A stretch of DNA of 64,000 nt from Ornithodoros turicata (Eukaryota; Arthropoda; Arachnida; Ixodida; Argasidae): NCBI RefSeq assembly GCF_037126465.1, contig NC_088206.1:11197187-11261186 (forward strand), in the 5' to 3' direction. Below, piece after piece: positions 12,289 to 22,400 of the stretch; within the stretch, counting starts at the first letter, position 1, and each line of letters starts with the position of its first letter. The notes under the pieces are model-generated. The model was not told the origin of the DNA. It made no database searches and was given only the letters and a program-made list of their open reading frames with translations. A program made the position numbers and the translations under genes.

Positions 12289-15200
12289 TTATCGCTTTCT
12301 ACGATCATAGAACGAGAAGACGCAGTAGTTTCCACCCCTGATGGGACAGCAAAGCAGAGGCGGGGGGCAGTGTTGTGGTTTTCGACAGATGCTGTACAAC
12401 CACTCGCCGCTATTGTAAGGAGGACAGAAGCGGGTGTGACCTGCACGAAACAGATTAAATTAATCATTTCCACGACGAATGCCTTTTATACGTCTAAATT
12501 AAAACTTATGAGTATGCAAGCTGCCAAATAAGTCAGTGCACGCAGAAAGGTGGTCCAAGGGGGCCCACCTCAGTGATAGCAGGTATGGATCACAGCAGGG
12601 TTGCGAAATGGGATCACCAATTCCATTCCAATTCCATTCTGAGGAATGAAGATTTGCGATAATTCCATTCCTTTCAATTCCTCGGAATGAAAAGGTACGG
12701 TCAATTCCCGCTCCTGGAATGGCTTGGCAACCCCATTCCATTCAGTTAATTCCACCAATAAAAGAATTAGGACCGGTAACCGTACTAGCTAGCCCAGCAG
12801 TGCTATAGAGGAGATTGTCGTCACGCAGCACGGAAAAAGCACAAAGACAAGGTTATTTCGCCCTCCTCCTCTCCTCCTCCTCTTTATTGGCATCATCATT
12901 ACAGGGGTTTTCCACTAAAGTAACTGGTGCACGTGATGTGGGGTTGTGGGCCTCACACTAGTGAAGCCAAAATCTCCATTTTATTTTTTCTTAAAACCAA
13001 ACCAAACCATCGCCCTTGACCGTGTGGCACCCAGACCATTCCATTCCAACTCCATTCCGAGCTGTGATAAATCTGGAATGATTCCGGAATCATTCCAACC
13101 CCGGAGTGGCAACTCAGCAACCCTGGATCGCAGGACACTCTCTCACTTTCGTCATGGGGAAGAAGAGGGACGCATTCCCACTCAACTAAAAATTCCGCTT
13201 GGATGAAGATTACTTATACTCTTTCGGAACTGATTTTTTTTTCTTTTGTTTTTCCCCCGTGAGAAACGCTAACACGGCGAACTGAAAATGTCATACTTGC
13301 AAAAAGAAGAAGACGAAGAGTCGTTCGAAATTTTGACCGTTATGTGTCCACTTCGGGAGTTTTAGGAGGACGTAGAAGCTTCACGATAACGTTTCCGAAA
13401 ACATGATAAGCCAATCACCTGATTCCTTTAGAGTGGGTGACATCGTACGTTGCTGATATATCTGATTTACTGACATGCAGTGATACGGAGTCGGAATCAG
13501 AGGACCTGCTTACGATTTTCTTAAACTCCCCGATATAATGGATAGTTTTAGTCCACCGTACGCTATCGCCTTTGCGTACGTAAGGGTTAGCGTGGTGATC
13601 CTGCGCACCCGCAAAATATAAAGGGAGCTTCGCTCAGCGAGCAGAACCACCATGCCCATACGTATGCAAAGGAGATAGCGTACCATGCGCTAAAACTCTC
13701 TGGTAGAGAGTTTTCGCTTACTACACTACACCCCTTACTACACTACATTGTCAACTCTCTGGTAGAGAGTTTTCGGGAACGGGTTGAGCACAAACCCGGT
13801 ATGATCGGTTGGCAGAAAATAGAACGTGAGCATTCTACGGTAAGGGCTGGTCAGCAGAAACAGTTTGTTGACAAAGAAATAAAAAAAGTGCGTAGGCCTG
13901 TGGCTCATGAGGCACATGTGCCATCCTTGCAGTTCAAGTTTTCCGTTAAACCTGTTGTGTTGTGCCTCTGAAGCTCGAATTCTGTAGTCGCTTCCACCTT
14001 ATATCCTCCAAGCTTCCACTTCTAACTTTCTTTCGTACTTTCGTCACAACCTTACTTTCCCGTGGGAATCCGAAATGATTTCAAACTTGAGACTGGTCAG
14101 TCTGCATTGCGCAAAACATAGTTTTCGCGTTCTGTGCTGGACCACTGACGATCCGTTTTTTTCTTTGGGGCCCCAAAGCACTTCGGTGCCCTATTTTAAG
14201 CCGTGGTGCCCTAAAACAGCATAAGCTCCACGGAAAGCATGGACCTGTGGTCGAAGCAAAACAAAAAGGACGTTTTTTCATATGAAGGAAAGATGAGATT
14301 TTTGACCATAGGTAGGGCTCCGCACTTTCAGTTTTTATTTTAGGGCCGGTTCACCGTATGTTCTTCGGTGTTTATTTATCTTTTTTTTTTTCTGTGTTTT
14401 CGGTGATTTCCTTTTAGTGTGCATGGTTTACCCTGCAGTTATTGGCAAATATAACTCGCAACATAATTTCAGAACTGTGCGTCTCAGCGCAGCCTTGAAA
14501 CCAAAAACCAATACAAAATTAGCCCCTATGAAACATCTACACATTACTCCACAGCGAAATGGTGCTACCTAAATCGTGAAAGCAGGGCTCCTATTTTTTT
14601 CTCTTTTTTTTTGCAATTTACTTGTGCACAGATTAATCTCCCTGATCTTTCCTCGGACATTCATTCGTAATCGGTGTTTTTCGGTTAGAACCAAATGATG
14701 AAAATTTTATCGGCGTATGCTTTCGGTGTGTTTCGGTTAAAAACGAAAACGCGGAACCCTTACTACAGGCTAAGACACTTTGACAATGATGGCCAAGTGT
14801 TCGGCTTTACCTGCATAGGTGAGGGCGTTAACTTACGTGGCTTTTTAGTGATGAAGACGGGACACGTTCCGTTCTGCTCCATACAATTGTCCCCTCGGCT
14901 CATGCTGTAGAGACAACACTCACCCTTCGGGCACTCAGCGTGAGTGGAACACGACTTCATGGATCCTCTTATCACCTTTGCGGAACGACAACGACTAATC
15001 AATTAATAACGAAGAGAAACGCGCAATTAAATTACTGGAAAAGACGAGCTGCCTGTCAACATAAACAAAAACAACAATATATGATGATGATGCTATATAT
15101 AAATAAATAAACGTTAAAATAAGCGGGAGTGCAACAGCGTAGTGACTGATATGAAGCGTTTGAAATTGTTGACGTACGTAGCTCTCCAGGAGTAAATAAG

Positions 15201-15299
15201 CGGGTAGAAATTTGTCACCTTATTTCGGTCCCAGTCCATACCGAGCACTTTGCTGGCAAGCAGAATAAATATTAACGAAACCAAAAATGAATAAACCAT
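12289..15299 (-). CDS. Putative secreted cysteine-rich protein with RGD motif (three-exon model)
   Basis: Model: exon 1 15219-15299, exon 2 14837-14975, exon 3 12289-12440, giving 123 residues. Exon 1 starts with an ATG and encodes a strong signal peptide (hydrophobic core, cleavage plausible after about residue 20). Exon 2 carries C-x5-C-x4-CC-x9-C-x6-C with an RGD inside the x9 loop, and ends at a good GTAAGT donor. Exon 3 follows a pyrimidine-rich acceptor (TTTCGTGCAG), restores the frame exactly (phase 1), adds C-x11-C-x5-C-x5-CC-x7-C and stops. Twelve cysteines in two similar blocks resemble WAP-like or prokineticin/astakine-like folds; I cannot assign a family. Tick saliva is rich in such proteins, and RGD can bind integrins, so an anti-haemostatic or immune role is possible but is inference. 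The exon 1-2 junction is uncertain: a second phase-compatible pairing (GTATGG donor, acceptor before 14967) would shorten the linker. An upstream in-frame ATG near 15317 also exists. Confidence 0.5.
12596..13125. mobile_element. hAT-type MITE rich in GGAATG words
   Basis: Terminal CAGGGTTGC is answered by GCAACCCTG. It is flanked by near-identical 8-bp repeats GATCACAG (12588-12595) and GATCGCAG (13126-13133). Both subterminal zones are packed with ATTCCATTCC/GGAATG words. It lies in the long intron 2 of the cysteine-rich gene model. hAT elements make 8-bp duplications and often start CAG. Confidence 0.8.
13545..13696. mobile_element. Short inverted-repeat element
   Basis: The GTTTTAG...CGTACGCTATCGCCTTTGCG left end is mirrored by GCAAAGGAGATAGCGTACCA...CTAAAAC at the right, about 150 bp in all. 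Confidence 0.65.
13692..13772. repeat. Pair of identical small hairpins
   Basis: CTCTCTGGTAGAGAG with A/T flanks occurs at about 13692-13714 and again at 13752-13772. Each copy can form a tight hairpin. The spacer contains a duplicated TTACTACACTACA. Confidence 0.7.
13773..14836. other. Intronic stretch of the cysteine-rich gene model
   Basis: AT-rich with recurring TTTTCGGTTT-type words near 14340-14410 and 14670-14760; similar words recur at 15450-15560 and 16070-16160. Nothing coding was recognised. Confidence 0.4.
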
Positions 15300-15627
15300 T
15301 CCTAGAGCTTCGCCCATGAAACCAAAATGTCGAAATCGTGCAGTTTCGAAACAAGCTTTTTTTTTTTTACGTTTTTCAGCAGCTGCCGTCGTCACGTCCA
15401 CGCTAAAGACCGCTTGCACTAGAATATATCAATTCTAAACATAAACTATAACTAGGTTTCCGGGTTTTCGGAGTTTATTTCTGGGCGTTGCCGGAGGATG
15501 GTTTTCGGAGTTTATTGGTTTTTAAAAAAAAACAGACTTTTTCGGAGTTTATGATTTACAGCTCAGTTAATATCCTAAATTCGGAGAAAACTTGACGACG
15601 CACGCACAGTTGTGCAGCGCTTCAACA

Positions 15628-15835
15628 CTAAAGAGATACAAGCTTAACAATACATTCCGTGCGACGCACACTGAGATATTCCGCAATTCTCAATGCACCC
15701 TTTCCGTGTGCAGTGTTCACTGTTATGCGGCAGTACTTACATACGACAACCTCTGCATCGCGATCGCGTGACGATGTGAACTCCTCGAAATCAGGGTACT
15801 TCTTGACGTAGTCACAGGGCAGCTTTCGCTTGCGT
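15628..15835 (-). pseudogene. Degenerate CGGBP1/BED-like zinc-finger remnant
   Basis: A minus-strand frame contains a basic N-terminus, KYPDFEEF, then CKYC followed by a stretch resembling the helix of CGGBP1/BED-type fingers found in hAT transposases and derived proteins. The expected histidines appear to be missing (EYL where EHL/DHL would be usual), and the frame begins with GTG rather than ATG. I read it as a transposase-derived fossil; homology is from memory only. Confidence 0.35.
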
Positions 15836-16161
15836 CCCACCCCGTATGACTTCGGTTCGATGCTTGTTTTAGTGCTTAGGTCACGTGTAGGACAAGGAAA
15901 CCGGGAAACACACTGGGGAAAATCCCGGGCGGAGAACCCTCAAGTGGTCGAGATGACCGCCGAAGAAAACGCTAGGTCACGGAAACCATTATTATGTTGC
16001 CGTGGGGCCGGTATCCGAGGTCACAAAAAGCCCAGGACACAAAGGGGAAAGGGAAAACATCTGCCAAGGGGAGTTTTTCGGATTAATCCGAATTGCTTAA
16101 AATTGTACCGGAGTACGTTTTTCGGATTTTTTCGGATAAAACCGAAAACCCGGAACCTTAG

Positions 16162-16432
16162 CTATAACCGCTTTCCACACCGAGACTGGGAGGTGACGCG
16201 CGGGTTCGAATACCCGCACCGGCTGTACTGTCTGGGGTCTCCCATGTTTTTTTTCTTCTTCTTTTTTTCAGCAGACTTTCCAGACGAATGTCGGCACAGC
16301 TCCCCCTGAAGTCGGCCCAGGACGCATACTAACCCCCCTGTCCCCCACTCCTTCCTGCCGCCCTCTCTCTCTTTGTCCGCGTCTGTATGCAGCTCACAGC
16401 CACAGTTGCTTCGCGGCGCTAACACGAAATGA
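16162..16432 (+). repeat. tRNA-derived SINE, family A, 5'-truncated
   Basis: Starts within the head (CTTTCCACACCGAGACTGGG), retains GGGTTCGAATACCC, and follows the family body to TTGCTTCGCGGCGCTAACAC. A T/C-rich expansion near 16245-16270 is private to this copy. Confidence 0.8.
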
Positions 16433-16583
16433 ATAAACATAAACATCAAACTCCTCCAGCATTCCTTGCTAATAGGGACAAGTCGCGCGGCTCAGCCACA
16501 GCACTGTAGAGCACTGGAAGTATCCCGAATTAGAGGCGGTGTTAGTGATACGAATTTTAGTGGCACGGTAGTGGTGTCATAAT

Positions 16584-17260
16584 TAGAGCTGTGCACGGGT
16601 GCGGGTATGGATACGCGCGGTTGCCAGCAGATACCCGCGCACTTTTGCGATTTGTGGGTAGAAATTCAATGTCGCTGCGGGTTGCGTGTAAAACGCGGGT
16701 GTACCCACAATACGTCCGCGGATAGTGCAGGTAAACCCGCATTACCCGCATCCCCTAAAGTAATCGTTTGCGGCCCTAACTTTTTCGTTAGCTTTGGAGT
16801 TTTCCACAGCTGGGGGAAAATGGTGGAAAAAGGTGAAAATGGTCTGCAATCCCAAGTGGTTTATCAAACCATTTCCACTGGAAACCCCTTTGAACCACTT
16901 TGTACGTAGGTGGTCTAGAATGGAAAAGGTTTCATAAACCACTTGGGATTCCAGACCATTTCCACCAGGGAGGTTTCATGGAGGAAAACACCCAGATGGA
17001 TAAACTTTTTTCACACGACGCATGGTGATGTGACCTTTCACCAGAGCACATGTGGCATGTGTAAATAGCTAACAAATTCGACGTCGAAGATTTCACGAAA
17101 CAGCACGCGTTCATGGATATGCGTTCTCTTTTCGGTTTTTTTTTTTTTTTTACTGTTTTGTTATTTTCGAGTGGAAATTCAGTGTCGCTGCAGGTTGCGG
17201 GAGTACCCGCACTGCGTCCACGGGTGGTGCGGGTGTACCCGCATCAGACGACAATGCACA
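16584..17260. repeat. GCGGGTA/TACCCGC-word repeat region with nested inverted repeat
   Basis: Begins TAGAGCTGTGCACGGGTGCG, a hAT-like end, and contains many GCGGGTA words in both orientations. Between about 16780 and 16990, AAGTGGTTTATCAAACCATT is mirrored by TTTCATAAACCACTT. No right end with a matching 8-bp duplication was found. Similar words recur at 49095-49200 and, as GCGGATA, at 59940-60190. The 175-codon frame at 17113-17640 starts inside this repeat and is low-complexity; I do not call it a gene. Confidence 0.5.
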
Positions 17261-18041
17261 CTGTAGAAGAAAATTGTTGGCACGACAAAAACAAAAGCGA
17301 AAGCGAAAGATTGCGAAAGCGCGATCCAACACCAGCCCAAGCGCCTTCGACATCAACAGCCTCTGAAGCTCTGAAGAAGAGAGCTTCTTCGCCCGTTCCG
17401 AGCCAAGCGCCAAGCCGGCCAAGCCAAGCGCTGTTGTCTGCTACTCAAAGGGTGGCGATCACGGTGGTAGTAGCAACACAAAATATGGAGCATGCCCGTT
17501 ATTTTATGACCAATGTATTGTATAAAGTGCGTTGCCTGCAACCCTTCATTCACAAGGCATGTACTTTAAAGTGTATGTACACCTTAAGCTTAAGCACTCA
17601 CGCTACACTAACGGCTGAGACAGTTCTGGGTCCGCTTTGATAACCACGCTGCACATCACATGATTTTTTTATTGCCAGTAAAGCACTGTTTACGTTTCAT
17701 CGCAGTCGAAAAAGTGTCAGACTACTGCGTGCTATGACATGCCGCCACATTTCGAACTAGCTTTACATCAGAAACATTATCGTTAAGTAAATGTCTCAGC
17801 GAGTCGTTATTTTTCCTTTTTCGCGTTATGCTGCATTCATAGCCAAACTGCGGTTGCTGCTGCTGCATGAAGAGGGGAATTCTCCCCAGCATACGATTGA
17901 GTACTATTCTCTTTCATTCCTTTCTTGCACAAACATTTGTTGTGCACTGCGACAGATTTTATTTTATTTTTTTTTTTGCATTGAGACAATATTACTGTGC
18001 TTCCAAGGAAGCTTACAATTATTGCTTTGATGATGATGTAG
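17261..18041. other. Upstream flank or intron of ACOT13
   Basis: The first coding exon of the thioesterase gene is expected somewhere upstream, but I could not identify it here or further left. Confidence 0.3.
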
Positions 18042-18947
18042 GTACAGATTGCATCATTTGACAAGAACAAGGCCACTTATGAACTTCAAATAGAGAAACA
18101 TCACTGCAATCTAAGTGGTACCTTACATGGAGGCATGGCATCTACATTGCTTGACATTCTCACAGCCTGCACGGCCCTTTCAGTTGTGGGCGTGAAGGAC
18201 AAGAGGGCTCTATCCGTGGAAATGAAGATAAGGTAAGTGTCATGCATGAAAGGGGGAGGTGGGCAAGGCCCCAACAACCCGAGCTCAAAGGGGGGCGGTC
18301 GCCCTCGTGGCTCCCACATTTTCGACACTCCTGTGAGTCACTATGTGAAGTCAGCAGAAAGCTGTCTGCACGAGAGCACATTGTCTGCTCAAACATATCT
18401 AATATGTTATTGCGGTAAGACTACACCACACAAGTGCTATTGCAGAAGCAGAATAAAAAAAAAAAAAATTGCCATTGAATGTTGTGATAGTTATGTAGTT
18501 TCCTGTTCCTTCAATGCTCTCACTGAAGCACATAATCTGTAAATGAATGGGCCTTTATTTTCACACAGCTGACCACCAATAGCAAGCAACGCTGCCTCCG
18601 GTACTCACAACGTCCACCAAAAAAACACACAGTATCGACAATGATGATGATAATGATGTACTGTGGATGAGCCTCACGAAAAGAGAGAAAACACTTCATT
18701 GTAGATATGACAGAACTTCTTTTTCCTTTCCCCTTTCAGGTTCCTTTCCCCTGCTAGAATGGGTGAAACGATCCTTCTCGAAACCAAGGTGCTACGTACT
18801 GGCAAGACATTAATGTTTACTGAAATGGACATTGTGGAGAAGTTATCACGAAAGTTAGTGGCACAAGGAACTCATATCATGTACCTCATTGACCAGAAGA
18901 TTGAGGACGATTGTGTGGATACACTCTCGCAGATGAAACCGAAGTGA
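18042..18947 (+). CDS. ACOT13: Acyl-CoA thioesterase 13 (hotdog fold), last two coding exons
   Basis: ACOT13 hydrolyses acyl-CoA thioesters as a hotdog-fold tetramer, mostly at mitochondria and in the cytosol. Exon 18042-18232 runs from a TAG acceptor to an AG|GTAAGT donor. Exon 18740-18947 follows CCCTTTCAG and ends in TGA. The join is phase 2 and in frame. The hallmark GTLHGGMASTLLD is present. The residues corresponding to the human active site (the Asn before GTLHGG, the second Gly of HGG, the Asp of LLD, the Ser of LSVEM) are all kept. The second exon has the SPARMGE and GKTLMFTEMD stretches and ends about 20 residues beyond the human C-terminus, in an acidic tail. The N-terminal exon (about 25-30 residues in relatives) was not found. 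MED23 converges on it from the right. Confidence 0.88.
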
Positions 18948-19031
18948 ATGAATGAGGATGGATGAGTGAGGCTGGACACTCTGAGAAGTGTCTTTCATGC
19001 GTGTTGCCAAGGTGGAGGGGGAGTAGGTCGA

Positions 19032-19037
19032 AATAAA
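19032..19037 (+). terminator. Candidate polyadenylation signal of ACOT13
   Basis: AATAAA 85 nt past the stop codon. The MED23 stop codon on the other strand lies only about 460 nt further right, so the two 3' UTRs are nearly contiguous. Confidence 0.55.
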
Positions 19038-19498
19038 TAGATGAGAAACAAACAGACAGAAGTTCCTCAGCAAGCGTAGTGCTGATGTTCTGAACTGGGA
19101 AGACAATGGAAGTGCCTTAGGATGGCTGTTGTTGCCGTGACGTCACCATTATTACTGTCTCTAGGAGGTGCTTGTTTGTTTTGTTGCACCATCGAATCAT
19201 TTGGATATACAAACTGTGTTCACATATTTTATGTGGCTGCAAACTAGAGGCCAAGCCCTTTATGACATCCACCTCTGTATGCTATAGGCTTTTGCATACT
19301 CACTAGTGAGCTGCAATTCTGTATGGTGTGTGCATAGGAAGGGTAGCTGAGAGAATCCCTGCTACAAGGCATGTAAAAAGTCGGTGTTCGAGCAGTGATG
19401 GCCAAATAATATGTGTAAGATGTAACGACGGGCGAGACACTTTCATGAAAATGTTCAACTGTGCATGAATTAATGTGACACTAGGACGCTCGTGGCTT

Positions 19499-22400
19499 TC
19501 ATGTAACGTTGACTTCCTCTATGTTGAGATGTGTGATGAACCGTAGGCGCAGCTGCAAAGCTGGCCGCAGGTTACGGATAGTTCGCTCCACGTCCGCTTT
19601 TACCGAGTCGCCAGTGAACATGTACTTGATGTGGTAGCTAAGATTACTGTCAAGGAATTCATTTGTGATTACTTTGTTCTAACAAAATAACAATGCTGGC
19701 ATTCCAAAGCACTATGACATGACAGTAAATGTGCTTTAAAAAGCTACCTGAAATGAACTGTATACACTAATATTTTGCACAGAATAAACTACCCAAAACA
19801 ATTTCATTTTTACAAAAGCAAACTGAATGGTTCACTGTCAGCCCTTTCAAAACCCTTATGGTTCCCTCGGCATTTTGTAAGAGGGAACTCCATGGAGGTG
19901 AAAGTCCCTTTAAGGACAACTGAATCGAGTTGCCCCGTAGCAATAGGGAGAGGGAATATCCTCAGGATGGGGCCACCACTCTTCCACTAGACCTGGCCGA
20001 ACAACAACTCCAATTAGGAGTTATTACAGGCCCCCAACCTGAGGATTATTACGTTTTAAGCAGTATTCAATACAGATTTCAGTCAACATCTTACAAAGGC
20101 AAGAAAGGATACAACAGATCTGTTATCTGGTCCATATAGTTGAGCTGCTCGCAGTTCTTGTCGACGTTTTCTAATATCTCGTACAGTTCCTTCGTTATCT
20201 GCAAAATAAACAAAATGAGAAATTTTTTTACTTACTGTACCATGAAAAGCAAAAAATCACTCGACAGATAGTTATTAGACAAAGATACATCACATTTATT
20301 GAGATTCCATGCTAGGTTACTGCAGATATATTTTACATTATTTAACAAGAGCTCCTACATAACAACGAAAAGTGATACTTACATCCATAACACAGCGAGT
20401 GCGTTCCGTGACTATTCTTTGAAAGAAAGGTGCAACTAGGTGGCAAAGAAACAGGAACTGCTCTTCTGTCTTGATCACTGGCTTTAGCCGTTCATGTATT
20501 AACCTACACAAAAGAAGACGTGAAAAGCGGTCAGTGTGAATATATGTCGGGTCAACTGAAGCTCTAATGGATACCACTGAGCTTGTCTCATACAAGTCAC
20601 ACTAGGTGCATGACTATTGGAAGGCCTTCCACTAAAAAATGCATACTGTAAACGTATTTTTATTCACGATGTATTAATTTTCGGCGAATCATACGTTCAG
20701 TCATTTGTGAAGTTTTTTCGCGATTTCCAGGGTTGTTTCCTTTTGCGGGATAAACGTCAACAAGCTGTGTTCGAGGGTACATAACGCGAGTAATTTGCCA
20801 AGATTTTTTAGCGGTCGTGAAATTCGCTAGAATTCATACATCGAGAATAAAAATACTTTTACAGCATGATGTAAAACCCCGAGACTAGGGAACACGAAGG
20901 GACAGACACAAACACGAAGTCTCAAAGTATTGGTTTCATCATGTGTTAACAAAGTTAACAAAGCTGCAGTTTTTGCACTTTCTTCTGGGAAACAACTCTG
21001 TTATCCCATGACCTCAGCGGTGTGTCATCGCCACATGAAGTGACTCTGTTACAAGGTTACTGTGCAAGAGAGAGCAAGAGCTGCAGCCTTTTCACCCTCG
21101 CATTTGAGGGCGAGGGAGAAAGTGCGCTTCTGGCAGAGCAACAAAAATGACCTTCAAATCTGCCTCTTTTCTTCTTTTTTCGAGTGAATATCATAAAGCT
21201 ATTCACATATTTTGTTTATACAGTAATTCATTCATTATTATTCATTCATTTAAACATTATTAATTCATTACATATTCATACATATTCATTTCCATTCATT
21301 ATATTTATAAACCTCGTCGCGTTACTCTCAAACCACTAGTCTCCGTGCGCTCCTTAGCCTCATTCCCAGCGACGACACAACAGGGTTGGACTGCAAAAAC
21401 CGCTCTTCCCACTGGGATGAATACTCTTGGTCGCCGTCTTTAATGAGCATGACTGACGATGACGTAACACTCCATATAAGTAGTCATCCAGTAAACATCT
21501 GAGTAGCGTATCAACGTTCGAGAGATCAACGAAAAAGAAGATTGCTCGCTTCCGCGTGTGATATGCACAGTTGTTCACGTGTGCAGTTTCTGCAGAAACA
21601 TCTGCAACCACAGATGTTTCATTCTGAGGTTGGTTATCATCATCATCATTCTACAAGTTTTCATAGGAGCTATCGCTATCGTCTGCTACGGTAGTCGTAC
21701 ATACGCTTCTGCGCGTTTCAGAATTCAAATTTCCATAGTCCAATCGTGGCGTGCCGATGAGTAGCGCCCCTGGCGGATCGTGCGGACAGGCTCCTCATAG
21801 GGGTTGCTGATTGTGACATGGTCGTTATAATCTACTAGGTCGTGGCCCACGCGTGCACAGTTCCTGTGACTACCACGGGGTGCCAGCACTAATGGCGGCG
21901 CCCATTCCTTGAATCGCGTTTTTGTGCATACAAAAATATCATAAGACTACTCACTGTGGAATCTGACTGATCTGTCCAATGCTGGCATGGTACCACACTG
22001 CATGTACGAGAGCCATCAGGTAGCAGCACTGCACCTCCGTAATGCTATTGTGATTCGAAGAGAAGTTTAGCAACTGGAAGATGTTCTGTCCCGAGGATGC
22101 GAGCCCTGGGCCTTGGAGCATCGTGAGGATGCGATCGTTGAGCACAGCCCAGTACGATTCCTAACACGAGTTCCACAGTAAGCACAGGTGTCGGTTGACG
22201 TCAAACAGTGTGAGGTTAACTTACGGGAAGTGCGGTAAGGATCAGGCCTATGGCATTCATCCAGTTTTCAATGCCGCTGCGTGGGAGGGCTGTGTGCCTG
22301 CAAGTATGGTACACTGGAAATGTTAGAGTGTTTCAGCAGTAACGGGGTATGAAAAGGATGTTCAGCACCACGTCTCTGTGCAACCAGGACAGCAGCTCAG

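Noticed and set aside
17113..17640. 175-codon open frame
   Set aside because: It begins with a poly-Phe run from a T tract, runs through GCGGGTA repeat words and Ser/Pro/Ala low complexity, and has no domain. Probably a chance frame in repeat DNA.
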